Shown piece by piece: positions 50,087 through 62,131 of a stretch of DNA of 64,000 nucleotides; position 1 is the stretch's first letter; each line of letters starts with the position of its first letter. The stretch covers positions 64,016,552 to 64,080,551 of the forward strand of contig NC_079137.1 of NCBI RefSeq assembly GCF_945859705.1, read 5' to 3'. The notes beneath the pieces were generated by a model. The model searched no databases and was not told the origin of the DNA. It saw only the letters and a program-made list of their open reading frames with translations. The stretch comes from Episyrphus balteatus. Taxonomy: Eukaryota > Arthropoda > Insecta > Diptera > Syrphidae. Position numbers and translations under genes: made by a program.

Positions 50087-53000
50087 CTAAACACCATTGC
50101 TACATAACTTAAGTACATAAGGTATCATATTTTCAATTTGAATTTGACCAATTAAATTGGCAAAGAATAATTCTTCGACGACATCAGCTTCCAAGGCACA
50201 CAGTGGCATCAGACGTAGAATGATATTATTGAATCTTTCTTCCATCTCATCCTGCAGCGGGATTGTTTCAGTGAGATAATTACGAAGTCCCATCATTGCA
50301 TGAAGTTGGACTCGTTTAATGTAATTCCGGCCATTCATGTCTTTAATGTTGACAGCTCCGTCCGTATTGAAGACCAGTATCAATCGCAGGTAAGCGAATT
50401 CATAATCGTGCATGTCCAGAGTCTTTACTGTCTCAATAAACTCGTGCAACCGCAATGTGTGCTCGCAGAGTTTACGTATCTTGTCTGGTTCGATTTTTTC
50501 CACTTCGGAGAGTTGTCGAATATTTGCCACCAAAGTGCTCATGATGGTACCGATGGAAAGGACTGTACATTGCGCCAGCGCTAAAGCAAATAATTGCGGC
50601 CAATGCCGTCGCATTAATTTCGTCTGGATTTTTTCGTCCAGCTGATCGAAGGCGATTACTTTCTTCATCCAATAAGCCGTGAGAAATATAATTCTACTGC
50701 TACTCTCGCATACGTAATGGTTGTTTAGATAAGTCGACACAAGTGACGGCACTTGCAGTATAAATGCCACTTGTTGATCTTGAAGAAGTGGTCCTTCAAA
50801 AATGGCTTCATCCAGAAGTGTACAATTTTCCATACTTTCATCATCCATTTCGTCATCGATTTCATTCTTTATAAGACCATCGAATTGTGAACCTCCACTA
50901 CGATCGTAGTGAAGCTGGACAGCGTTAAGAAGTTCCAGTGACTTTCCAATTATTGTCTTATCAATTGACGTCTGTATGAGGTGGACTGAGGAGGCAGCAG
51001 TATTGGGAAGAGTCTCAGAGACTGATGTGTTTAAAACACTTGTGTTGCTGTTGTTATTGTTGTTGTTATTGCTCGAAGCACACAGAGTACTGTTATCCAT
51101 TGAATCCTCATCTATGGTAGCTTCCTCGGGGGAATAGCAATAATTTTCGATCTTAGGTACTTGTTGGGCTTGCTGTTGCTGCTGCTGTTGTTGTTGTTGC
51201 TGTGCAAACACTGGAAAGAACAAAACACAATAATAAATAAAAGAAATAGTTTGATTGATGACGCAGTTGAGAGTTGATTGTTAAAAAGTTAAGTTGGTAA
51301 TATAATACTGGTAACAACCATGCACCAGATTTAGATGGATTTTGAGGAAATTTTTTAAATTGAAATTTTATTTTTAATAGAAAACTCACTTGTGTACTGT
51401 TATTTTATTTTTTTAATGCAATAGATTAAAATTTGCAATTAATATTTTTTTTTTAATTTAAAATGTATTTTTTCGCATTGATATTTTTATAAACAGGTGT
51501 GATAAAAAAAAATATATGAATGTAAAAGTTTGCTTTTAATGCACAAGTTTTTTTCGTATTTGACCGAAGATACATATCTAAATGATTGTAACTTGTTATG
51601 AAACTATTGCCAATGCAATAAACATTTGAATTATTAAATTTCTCAATACACAATTTTTCAAGAGAATCAGCCCTATCGGCAATCTCACGTGAGAAATTTC
51701 CCCGGGAGTAGGTTTTCTCTCCCGGGAATTTTTCTCCTTATCGGCAATCTCCATCGGAATTTCGTTTTCGGGAAAGAAGTACAGCCAACTTAACAAAACA
51801 AAAAAACTTTCGAACACATGTCTTCGAACATTTTGACAACTCTAATTTGATTGTATTTGGTGCACAAAAACAATTAAAATGTTTAATAGTAAATATTTAT
51901 ATAATTTTTTTCTTTGGTGTTGATTTGTGGATTTTTATTCAATAATTTTTTTTATTTTTTGGCCAACTTATTATAGGCTATTGATTATGTCGAAAAAAAC
52001 AGGGTAATAAGGAACTAAGACGTTCACGGGTTTTTATTGCAGGAATCGTTAAATGGGTTATAGAAGAAGATAAAACCGCGGAGTGCTATTAAATGAGAGG
52101 GTGGAAACTGAAGATAGGGGTGCAAAAGCCCCCTTTTTGGTTTTTTCAATATACCTCGTAAACCAAGCAAAATTTTGATATATTGCACATATAACTTTTT
52201 GTAGAGAATTAAATTTCCTATTGGAATAATGTTTTTTAAAAATTGAAAAAAAAAATTTCCATACCAAAATAGTCGAAACAATCATAAAAAAAATATCAAA
52301 AAAATCGATTTTTTGAGTTTTTTTGCTTTTTTACTTGTACATTTTTTGGGTTGAGATAGACATAAACGCTGCTCCAAAGAAAAAAAGAAGCTTAAATTTC
52401 CTTCAAAATGCTGTACTCACTAAATTTTTTCATTGAAAATTAACCGAAGTATGGCCATTTTAATCTAGCTTTTTTTTCGCATTTTTAGTTTTACTCAAGT
52501 AAAACAGAAACATTTGAGGGGAAAGTACGATAACTTAAGCACCAAGAACTGATAATGAGATTTTGTAGAGGGTTTAAAAACAATCATTGTTTACTATGGG
52601 AGGGGGGGTCTATGTCCCCCCGTTTTGGCGGGAGGGGCAATTTTCTAAAAAAAAAACTTAAAATAAAAAAAAAATATTAAAAAACAACGGCAACACTTAC
52701 AGTTTTGATTGATACTTTTTTCAAAAGCTAGAATTATAAACTTAATATTAATTTTAAAATGAAGGTATTTTAATCAATTTAATTCTCTACAAAAAGTTAT
52801 ATGTGCAATATATTAAAATTTTGCTTGGTTTACGAGATATATTGAAAAAACCAAAAAGGGGGCTTTTGCACCCCTATCTTCAGTTTCCACCCTCTCATTT
52901 AATAGCACTCCGCGGTTTTATCTTCTTTTATAACCCATTGAACGATTCCTGCAATAAAAACCCGTGAACGTCTTAGTTCCTTTCTAAACTACATAATCAA

Positions 53001-56000
53001 TAGCCTATTACTTTGTTTAAAGTGGCCGAACTGGTGATAGGCAGAGAGGAGCATATTTGAAAAATTGAAAATTGAATAAAAAATATAAAACAATGAGTAA
53101 GAACTTTTAAAAAAATATGCCAATAAAGGATATAATATGATTATAATTGCTAATATATATTTTTTTACATTTATCAAGTTTTAGACATTTGAAAGTGGCA
53201 CTAAGTGATTGGATCATATATGAGCCACCGTGCAGAAATGTTCCCCTCCTATTGGTCCATATATGAGCCATCGTGCAACAAGGGAACAAATTCATTTTTT
53301 TTCTTATTATCTACACCCGTTTTTTTTACGTTTTCGTGCGGAATGTTATAAATTTAATTTAAAATAGATTAAAAGGCCTTTTAATCTATTTTATTGAGAC
53401 TCATACAGTTCCAGCGCGTAGTTTTTACGTATAATTAATTTAATTTAAATTTTTTTTTGTTCGTTTTCTGCTCAATGTGCCAAATATGATCCAAACCGGA
53501 AAAACCAAAATTTTCCGACTTTTACTCAAAATATTGAAAATTCCTGAAACACGTGTTTTTTTATTTAACAAAATCTACCATATATATTTTTTTCACAAAA
53601 AAAAAAAAAAAATCATGCGGTAAGGGGTTAAGGTTTTTTTATATTTTATTTTTGTCTACTATTTTGCGTTATGCAGTTGCAATATCATTTGCTTTTTGTT
53701 GGATTAAGGAAGTAATAATTTAATATTTTTAACAGAATATTTTGAAAGAAAAATACGTACATTTTGGCTTCAAAATATCTGTTCCCCATAAAAAATATGA
53801 TAGAAATACTTCGGGGGAGAAACTTCATTCCCGATAGGTATTTTTGTGTGGGAATTTTTTCCTAGGAAATTTTTCCATTCAAAAAGTATTGGCGATACCG
53901 ATTTTTCGGAATAGAGACATTTTTCCAGGGAAATTGTATTGCCGATAGGGCTGAATATGTACGATTGTATATAGTACATACACAACTTTTCAAATCTTCA
54001 TTAACGATTTTTCCTATTAGTGGTGCGAAACTGAACAAATTTTTACTGTTTTCTGTTAGTTTCAGATGTTAACAACATTTTAAATTAAGATAAGTTTGTG
54101 GAGGAAAAAACATGAATGGTGGAAAAAAATAAAGCGACAAGGAAAAGAGCTAAAAACAATCTTTGTTTATAATCTAAGGACAGTAAATAAAGTGGTCAAT
54201 AGTTCCAATCCCTTAAAATGATTGAATCTTTAAAATACACCACCACAAAGCCAAGAACTGAAATGTATTCTATGGCGACCTTGTCAGTAGAAGATAGACT
54301 GTATCATATTGATTAATTACACCGGCACACAAAATAAAAAGGTGTCATGTACCAGGAACCAGACCTATCTTTCTATATGTTTTCGGGCACGCTGAATCCG
54401 AATTTCAAGTCCGTTTGACCCTATCACCCTCCAGTTTTGAGTAAAATGCAAAAAACTAAAAAAAATGAAGTTTTTTTTGTCTTTTTTGGGGTCTTTTTTA
54501 CATTTTTCTCAAAACTGGAGGATGACCGGGCAAAACGGACTTGAAATTCGGATTCAGCGGGTCCAAAAACATATAGAAAGATGGGTCTGGTTTCTGGTAC
54601 ATGACACTATTTTTATTTTGTGTGCCGGTGTTATTAAATATATACTGTGTAGCCATAGTGAAAGATTACACCGGCACACAAAAAAAAAAAAGTGTCATGA
54701 ACCAGAAACCAGACCTATCTTTCTATATGTTTTTGGGACCGCTGAATCCGAATTTCAAGTCCGTTTGGCCCTGTCACCCTCCGGTTTTGAGTAATATGCA
54801 AAAAACTCAAAAAAAAGGTAGTTTTTGGGGTCTTTTTTACACTTTTCTCAAAACTGGAGGGTGACCGGGCAAAACGGACTTGAAATTCAGATTCAGCGGT
54901 CCCAAAAACATATAGAAAGATAGGTCTGGTTTCTGGTTCCTACAACTTTTTTTTTTGTGTGCTAGCACTGTCGCGACATGTCGCTGTCATACCCGGCACA
55001 CAAAAAAAAAAGTTTCATGTACCAGGAAGCAGACCTATCTTTCTATATGTTTTTGGGACCGCTGAATCCGATTTTCAAGTCCGTTTTGCCCGGTCACCCT
55101 TCAGTTTTGAGAAAAATGCAAAAAACTCCAAAAAAGTCATAAAAATTCAAACAAAATGCACTCACAGCTCAAAACTGGAGGGTGATGGGGCCAAACGGAC
55201 TTCAAATTCGGATTCAGCGTGCCCAAAAACATATAGAAAGATAGGTCTGGTTTCTGGTTCATGACACTTTTTTTTTTTTGTGTGCCGGTGTTATTATTGA
55301 AAAATAATAAATACTTTTAAGTTTTGTTTTTTCAACCGAATATTTTTCGTTTTATTTATTTAGTTTTTTATTAATTATTTCTAAAGAATTACAGGTTATT
55401 ACATATCCAACTGGAGTTTTCTCATGAAAAGTTGTATTTTTTGATGAAAGAACATTTAACATTGATGACCCTTTTGAGTGAAACAAACACTTTTACGTTC
55501 TGATGAAGGAAGCTCTGCTTCATTTAAAAAAGAAGTTCTAAGGCATGGAAGAAATTAATCTGCTTTAGGGCATTTCAAGTGAAACCGACAGCGAAAAATG
55601 TAGTGGGTCGTCAAGTTCGCTCATATTTGGTATATATATTCCTCTATCGATTCTAAAAATACATCTGGGGCAAAATTCCGCAAGAATGAGTTTTTCTGTG
55701 TTAGTTTTTCTCTGCCTTGTTCTTAAGGCAATTTACACGTTTTTTCGTGTACACAGAGGAATTCACTCTTGCGGAATTGGGCCCCTTGAAGGATTTGAAT
55801 TTTTAAGCCTGATAGTGGAGTTCAGGGCTTCTAAAGTTTTGGAAAATTGTGGGGATGAGTTCATTTGAAAAATTTAAAAAAATTAAACGAAGGGGTAACA
55901 TGATGAATTATTAGTGTTAATGCTAGCTATAGAATATAACTAGTTTACAAGTCACATATTATTTTTTATTGCCGGGGGAAAAAAAATATGTGACTTTTTC

Positions 56001-59000
56001 TTCTTTTAACAGGTGCCATCTAATATTATAAGAGAGTATAACTTAATTCTTTTCTGAAGGTTATTAGGGTGCTGAACTCCATAAGATTAAACAACGCAAT
56101 TCCGGGACAGTTTTTTTTTAATAAATAAAAAGGCCACATGCAGTTCTAAGATTCATAATACATAAAATATATTTATAAAAATCAACATTGTTTTAATTGA
56201 TTCCATGAACATTCTTTATGTGTACCTTTTTCTGTAAAAAAAAAACTAAAGTTTTCCATATGAAAAGCTTTGCCATGGAGAAAGTCAGAAAGTAATTGCA
56301 CTTTTTGCGTTTTTCTTTGGTTCTGCAAACATTTTCAACAATGAGTTGAGAAGAAAAAAATTACTATATTTCACTTATGCTCTTAAAAAGGAGTGTACGG
56401 GTGTAATTCTATTTTTTATGGGACAAAATGGATTTTATGACAGTTTAAAAATGTATATCTTTAATGTTTTAGTACGGGATCAGGAGTACAGCACTGTTTT
56501 GTCTGGGTCCAGTGCATTTTTTGGACTTAAGGTCATTATAAAATTGAGAATATTTAAAACAGTTCACAAAAGATAAAAAAAATTATTTTTTAATAAGAGT
56601 ATAAATCATTTCTGTATCACTTAGGTAATTTTTCCCCATGGTCCTTTTTTTAGTTTCTGCAAGGATCGGAAAATGAAACACATCTTTTTTATCTCTAAGG
56701 TTACAAAAATTGAATATATTTCTGTTAGATCGATATGGCATATATTAGGGAAAGATGATCTGTTGGTTCGGTCACAACTTCATTTGGCTCCATATTGTTT
56801 TATGTTATTGCAGGCCACAATACATGTTTCTAAAGAAAGTTTGTTGCCATGAATAGGCTAGCACATACCAGTCGTTCTATCATAAATGTTGAAGGAGCAG
56901 TCCAAGTCAAACTGGATAGTGTGAAAAGTTAAAGGATTTTATCACGAATTACAAACTTTACAAACAAAATGCTAAGAGGTAGTTATCTCCGTCGCTTAAA
57001 ACAGTTTAGTTAACAGTGAATCGGTGATTGTTAAAACAACATAAGTGACAAATTTTTTGAAACCACTTTTATAACTGTTTTGCATTGCTTATGGGTAGAC
57101 CTAGCGTTGAGAGCAAAACCAACATGATTTGATATTTGGATCATATAAAATTTCGAGGTTAAAATACGCATTGAGTGCTAAAACAACATATCTCTTCTGC
57201 CAATTTTGAAATTGAGCGTTAAAACACCTTAAGTACTTCATGTTAATTTGTTTTTTTACATTCAACGCTGGAAAAACGAAGTAAGTAAACTGTAGTTTCT
57301 TACAGTTTTTCGATGATTTGGTGTCAGTCAGTTGTTCGTGGTCATTCGAGTGGAATTGCATCATTCAAAATGTTCTTGTATCTTGTTAATAAATTAAATT
57401 GGTATCAAATGAAAAAAAACTATATCTTAGGAAAAAGTTCTACTATGAATTTTTCACTGCATTTGGATTAAGAATCTAAGATAATGCAATATTAGTATTG
57501 GTAATGCATCTTGCAATGTGTGAAGGACATATTGAATTTAATTTTTATTTTGAATATAAAATATGATGCTCTATTATTTTCTGTGAGCCATTAACTTCGA
57601 CATTTTGTTCTAGAGTTTTCAAGCTATTAATACCAGCAAAGAATTGAAAATGCAAGCTATACAAAAAAAAAAATCGTAAATCTTGTCTTAAAAGGTTTCT
57701 ATTTTGGGTTCTCTTGGTTTGATATTCAAGATTAAGGTCTTCAAACCCATGGAACATTACAAACCATGATATTTTGCACTTCAAATAAACATTAAATTTT
57801 GACAACATTGAGGCAATCAATAAAAAGTGTAAAATGCAAAAATGCATTTTATCCGTTTTTGAAGTAGGTACGTCACAAGAATAAAACTTTTGCACAATAG
57901 TAGTAAGACTTAACTACGTCAAAAAATAACAAATTCATTGTTGGCCGTGGAACGTCCACTTTCGCCTTTTTGTTTAATGTTCTTGTTTTTTAATATGTAT
58001 TAATAAAATTGCTGAATTATAATGGCCTTTTATTCATTTCCATTAAATTTGCTAAATTTGCTTTGGATGTAAAATTAGTGTCAAAACAACATTATTTTCA
58101 AGTAATAAAGTTGTTTTGACTCCCAACAAAACGTTGTGTGTTAAAACAACATATAAAATTTATTTATTTTTTGTTAAATCTTCTTTGATAAAGATATTTT
58201 TTTAAAACTTTTAGTTGGTTTCAACTCTCAACAAGGCCTCTAAACCGAATTTAAAGTTAAAATTGTCAATGCCGCCGCGTCGTCAAAATTACAGTTTTTT
58301 GTCTCTCCTGAAAAAAAATAAAAATGTTACTTATGTTGTTTTAACAATCACCGATTCAGTTTGTTTTGAGTTTAGGGATTACCTACTCATAAAAATAGTA
58401 AATTAATGAAATTTCAAACGTGTACTATAGTCTATTTACGGTGACCATCCGTCCCGGTTTACCCGGGACTGTCCCGTATTTCTACAGCTTGTCCCGGGTT
58501 TTTATTTAAGAAACCCGGGACGTATAAGTGTCCCGTATTTTGTAATTTGTCAGGTGATTGTCCCGTATTTGGACATTCTCTGATTTTTGTATTTAATATT
58601 TTAAATACTTTGTAGGGAAAACAAGAAAACAGTGGCTGGAAACTAAAATTTTTCTAATTTTTCGGATAAAGAATTAAGCCTAGTACGCTGCTGAAGCGAA
58701 ACGTCTCCAAAGTCAAAAAACTTTTGCTGCAAAAAAAATTGCCTGGACAAATAAATTGGAGTGACAAACGATTGAAAAATCTCCATATATTCTAGCACAG
58801 GTAAGAATTTCGTTACCTAAGATGCGTACTGTGCAACGAAAAGCAAAATTTTGTGCTGAGTAGGCTTTAGTTTTTTTTAAATGTTCGTCAATTATTAAGT
58901 TCCAGATTCTGTTTGTCAGGTTGCTACACCAGGTAAAATGTTTTCGAATAAAAAACAACATACATTATGGAAGAGTAAAGAACCCAGATAAGTTTCAAAA

Positions 59001-60497
59001 CTTTTAAGGACATGTTAAAAGTTGTGTTAAAGATCATACAATTTCAAAATCATTTAAAATAAAATTAAAACATTAAAAAACAACTCTCCCGATTTTGATT
59101 AAAAAAATATTTTTTTAGAAGTTATTAACAGACATTATTATAAAACCATTTTCTTGATTTCTGATTTCGTAAACGACTTAAATGATTTTAACAAAAACAC
59201 TCCCATAACATCGTTTAGGAAATCTTGATATCAAAATAAGGAAAAATTATGAAAACTCATTTAAAAAAATTTAATTTTTTTTTTGAAAAATCAATATTTT
59301 CAAAACGATCCAACGAATTTTTTATCTGTCCTGGGTTTCGCTTCCAGAAGTATGGTCACCGTATCTATAGTATTTCTTTCTGTATTAGATTGTCTAGACA
59401 AGATATTGACTTCGATTTATGTATGTTTGCAGACAATAATGCAAGCAATGCATTATGAGTTACATTTCCCTTAGATTCTCTTGCAATTAAAATAAAATGA
59501 TGTCTACTAAAATATGTAATGAAGCCATACATTCGTTGACTGACGCCTTATCAATTCATCATACTGCACAAGTTTAAAAAATATTGATGACTTAAAGTTA
59601 AAAATTAAAAAACAACAAATTTTACTAACAATACTCACTCAAAGTCTGCGTTAAGTCTGCAAAATTAAAACTCGGTATAGGTGGAAATACACTTGACGTC
59701 ACCGCACTGCTGTCAATTGACAAAGCAGCGGCCGCTGAGGCCGCTGACCCAGTCAATGAACCTACTGCTGCTGCTGCTGACGTGGGTGATGATGCATTTT
59801 GATGACTATATCCTTTACCCCGTTGATAACTTGACGGACTGCCTGTATTTGTACTATTCCCAGAACTAACTAATGGTTCTTTTTTATCTAATATTGGTTT
59901 TCTTTCATGTTGGACGGCTAAAAAGAATATTAAAATAAAATAACAACAAACAAAAAGACATTAATAAAACACATTCAAATACAATTTTTTTCTTATAATA
60001 TAAATTAAATCCAAAATAATTGTTTTTTGTTTGTTTTTGTTGGATTTTTCTATTTAAATTTAACTGAAAATTACAATCACTTCTCATGCCGCTGGCTAAA
60101 CATTTCTGCAATCGGCAAAACTGACAACGATTGCGATGATGTTTTGTCACCTCACAGTTCATTGCCCCGCGACACTGGTAACCGAGTTGTTTGCGAATCG
60201 ATCGCTTAAAGAAGCCTTTGCAACCCTCGCAGCTGATGGCTCCGTAGTGGCGACCAGAGGCACGGTCGCCGCATACCAAACATAATTCTACACTCATATT
60301 GCCTGCACTTCCACCTCCTCCAGTAGACGAAGAAGAAGAATGATGTGTAGTGAGATTCACTGAAGAAGGTTTTTCTACACACAAACAAGAAAAAAAAAAA
60401 AGAAGAAAAACGTTTTTTTCTTATTGGGAATCTTCTATTAAATCGATTGTATTTTTTTTTTTCGCTTACCATCAGAATAATCAGAACTTGTTTCCAT
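50087..60497 (-). CDS. Hr78: nuclear receptor Hr78 (NR2D, TR2/TR4 type)
   Basis: Four coding exons on the minus strand: 60470-60497, 60075-60374, 59639-59917 and 50087-51210; 576 residues, close to the fly protein. Hr78 is an orphan nuclear receptor needed for ecdysteroid-driven development. Residues 41-109 are a complete two-zinc-finger DNA-binding domain (CLVCGDRASGRHYGAISCEG, P-box CEGCKG; second finger CRGAMNC to CQFCRLQKC). The DNA-binding exon ends at SD and the next begins with VQHERKPI, giving SVQHERKPI, typical of the TR2/TR4 group. The hinge has Ala runs, a glycine/serine stretch and a poly-Gln tract at the start of the last exon. The ligand-binding domain (about 330-576) includes AYWMKKVIAFDQLDEKIQTK and QLHAMMGLRNYL. 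The start METSSDYSD is the first exon read; non-coding exons further upstream are possible. The 8.4-kb third intron is packed with repeats. Confidence 0.96.
51971..53010. mobile_element. 1.04-kb foldback element in the Hr78 intron
   Basis: Arms of about 240 bases (51971 to about 52215, and about 52775 to 53010) pair closely; the ends are T(T/A)ATAGGCTATTGATTATG. The centre has a G-rich stretch ending GGAGGGGCAATTTTCTAA, shared with the AIMP2 intron near 45190. No coding frame is conserved. Confidence 0.85.
53209..53277 (+). repeat. short direct repeat
   Basis: ATATATGAGCCAcCGTGCA and ATATATGAGCCAtCGTGCA occur about 43 bases apart. Confidence 0.6.
53360..53393. repeat. perfect 34-bp palindrome without a loop
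   Basis: Sequence centred between 53376 and 53377; each half is TAAAATAGATTAAAAGG or its complement, with no spacer. Confidence 0.85.
54319..55291. repeat. array of three tandem 300-bp palindromic elements
   Basis: Units at 54319-54631, 54668-54969 and 54990-55291 each start with ACACCGGCACACAAA (the third with ACCCGGCACAC) and end with its inverse; the right end of the second is degraded. Each unit is itself an inverted repeat through ACCAGACCTATCTTTCTATA and CTGAATCCGAATTTCAAGTC. Spacers are only 36 and 20 bases. The arms give similar short open frames (FLYVFGTAES), which are by-products of the repeat. They lie in the last intron of Hr78. Confidence 0.9.
55667..55785. mobile_element. 119-bp TIR element (GGGGCAAAATTCCGCAAGA ends)
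   Basis: The left end GGGGCAAAATTCCGCAAGA pairs with the inverse of TCTTGCGGAATTGGGCCCC with two differences. Inner arms TTTTTCTGTGT and ACACAGAGGAA also pair. Confidence 0.7.
57014..58359. mobile_element. 1.35-kb TIR element, family E long copy
   Basis: TGAATCGGTGATTGTTAAAA at the left is the exact inverse of the right end (58338-58358). The motif TTAAAACAACAT recurs several times inside (for example about 58085 and 58140). The same ends bound a 258-bp copy at 31456-31713. No transposase frame was recognised. Confidence 0.75.
58438..59363. mobile_element. 926-bp element with ACGGTGACCAT ends and GTCCCG motifs
   Basis: TACGGTGACCATCCGTCCCG at the left is paired with ATGGTCACCGTA at the right, and CGGTTTACCCGGGAC at the left with the weaker GTCCTGGGTTTCG near 59325. 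The left 130 bases repeat GTCCCG(T/G) many times. A family F relic (58677-58869) is nested inside. It is in the last Hr78 intron, about 275 bases from the DNA-binding-side exon. Confidence 0.75.
58677..58869. mobile_element. family F short relic
   Basis: AGCCTAGTACGCTGCTGAAGC at the left and GCTGAGTAGGCTTT at the right; a shortened version of the elements at 42151 and 61375. Confidence 0.6.
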
Positions 60498-61003
60498 ATT
60501 TTGAATTAGTTTATTTTTCATTTAATAACAATTTTTTTTTTATGTGTGTTTTCAAATGAAATTTATTTTTGTGGTAATAATTTATGATAACCTAAACAAA
60601 CACATTACATTTTTTTCTTTTAGAAATCAATTTAATACATTTTAAAAGAGTTTTCGGCAATTTATTGGTGAATTAAATAAATTATTATTTTTAGATGAAA
60701 TAAACACTTTAATAGTTTTATTTAAATAAGAAAATTGAAGTGAAAACTGCATGAAAACAGAGTAAAATTATTAAATTTTGAGGTCACACGTCACTTGCGA
60801 AGTTTGAAGAAGCCATTTTTTTTTTTATTTTGTGTGGAAAAATATTTTCATATGAGTTGAAAGTGATGCCAAGAGACCATTATTTTTTTTCCATGGTTTA
60901 GTAATCTAGTACATTTAACAGTAGAACAAAAGATGAAAAAATGAGAGACAGTTTAAATTCTAGTTTAAATTATTTTTTTAATTTTTTTATTTATTTTTTT
61001 TTA
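60498..61003 (-). promoter_or_regulatory. upstream region of the first Hr78 coding exon
   Basis: AT-rich sequence, part of which must be 5' UTR, intron or promoter of Hr78. No core promoter element could be assigned. Confidence 0.3.
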
Positions 61004-61057
61004 TTCCATTGGAGGTGGTAGTCTACTATTAGTTTTTGCCACCTCCCAAAGGAACAG
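61004..61057. mobile_element. minimal family D hairpin
   Basis: TTCCATTGGAGGTGGTAGTC and GCCACCTCCCAAAGGAACAGG flank only a few bases, a very short version of the element at 28821-29376. Confidence 0.65.
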
Positions 61058-61692
61058 GTGTTAATATTGCTCCTATAAAGCTTTAAAGAAGTAATATTGT
61101 TTGTAGGGAGGCTATTGCCTAGGACACATCAATTGTGTGAGGAAAAATGGTGTTTGAGTTTTGTTTCAAGATATTACTACAACGGCCACTTTTAACAATT
61201 TTAAACGCATTTTGTGACAGTTTTCCCGACCCCAAAATTAAAAAAAAAAATGGAGTTTTTTTTTTACAAAAACAAATAAAACTAGAAAGAAAAAAATAGT
61301 TTTCGATTTCGAAAGCATTTCGTTGTCCTAGTTGATGGAAAATTTCGTTTTGCATTGGCAGCGTATTAGGCTTAAGCTTAGTACCTACGCAGCTGAATGC
61401 TGAAGTGAAACTAACGAATTTTTCCATACAACGAAAATTTTGAACAAAATTAAATTTTGTTTTTGTTGCTTTGAGCCCAGTATGCAGCTGAAGCGAAACA
61501 AAATTTTCCATACAAAAATAGCAGAACGATATCTTGAACCAAAAATCTCGTTTTGCTTTTCGTTTTTCAGTATACACAGCTCTAGGGAACAATTTGAGAG
61601 TTTTCACTCATTTGTCTTACTTTTTACTGTCCTGTGCATTTTTTCTTAATTCCAAAAGCAGTGTTGACGTTTTTTCACTTTTAATTCATTTA

Positions 61693-61851
61693 AGGCTTGA
61701 CCACACCGGAAGGCATGCGGTAGCGGTACGGGTAGCGGTAACGGTACTTGTATTAAAAAATTCCAATCTGAACGTTTATGTGTCAGATTGGAATTTTTGT
61801 TCATACGAATACCGTTACCGCTACCGCCTACCTGATGGTGTGGCCTTTCCT
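61693..61851. mobile_element. 159-bp TIR element, family C copy 2
   Basis: AAGGCTTGACCACACCGGAAG at the left and the inverse of CTGATGGTGTGGCCTTTCCTT at the right, with GGTAGCGGTAACGGTA and TACCGTTACCGCTACCG inside. It is shorter than the copy at 42739 because it lacks the AT-rich middle. Confidence 0.8.
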
Positions 61852-62034
61852 TTATTTAAAACATATTTTCGGTAGGTACTTGTTTCTTGATTTTACTCAT
61901 TTGTATTTTAATGTTTTTTTTTTGACATCCATAACTGGTAAATTTGAAAATTTTTTATTTTGACTTTGACAGTATACTCGATGATATTTTTCGCTGTCGA
62001 TTTTGGAAATTTTTCGTTTCGCTTCAGCTGCGTA

Positions 62035-62121
62035 CCCTACTAACAATTTTGCTTCTATAATGCTTTACAGAAGCACCAATTGCATCTGTAAAGCTTTATA
62101 GAATCAAAATTGTTTGTCAGG
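62035..62121. mobile_element. 87-bp hairpin MITE, family B copy 3
   Basis: CCCTACTAACAATTTTGCTT to CAAAATTGTTTGTCAGG, the same length as the copy at 28724 and nearly identical to it; TA at both flanks (62033-62034, 62122-62123). Confidence 0.85.
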
Positions 62122-62131
62122 TACTAGGCTT

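Larger units (their letters stand above)
51668..53953. mobile_element. 2.3-kb TIR element (CAGCCCTATCGGCAAT ends)
   Basis: CAGCCCTATCGGCAAT at the left is the exact inverse of ATTGCCGATAGGGCTG at the right, with AAT on both flanks. Inward the arms share only loose GGGAAATTTTTC-type motifs. A separate foldback (51971-53010) is nested inside. It is in the last intron of Hr78. Confidence 0.7.
61375..62131. mobile_element. family F copy 2 with nested insertions
   Basis: The left end is AAGCTTAGTACCTACGCAGCTG. The right end, GCTTCAGCTGCGTA-[hairpin]-CTAGGCTT, is interrupted by a family B hairpin at 62035-62121. A family C element (61693-61851) lies inside. Just left of it, GCAGCGTATTAGGCTT (about 61359-61374) is the right end of another copy that abuts this one. 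Confidence 0.7.

Noticed and set aside
54465..55264. Open frames sharing FLYVFGTAES
   Set aside because: They arise from the palindromic array and appear in several frames; not evidence of a protein.
60206..60472. Alternative minus-strand frame over the Hr78 DNA-binding exon
   Set aside because: The other frame encodes a perfect two-zinc-finger domain, so this is a shadow.
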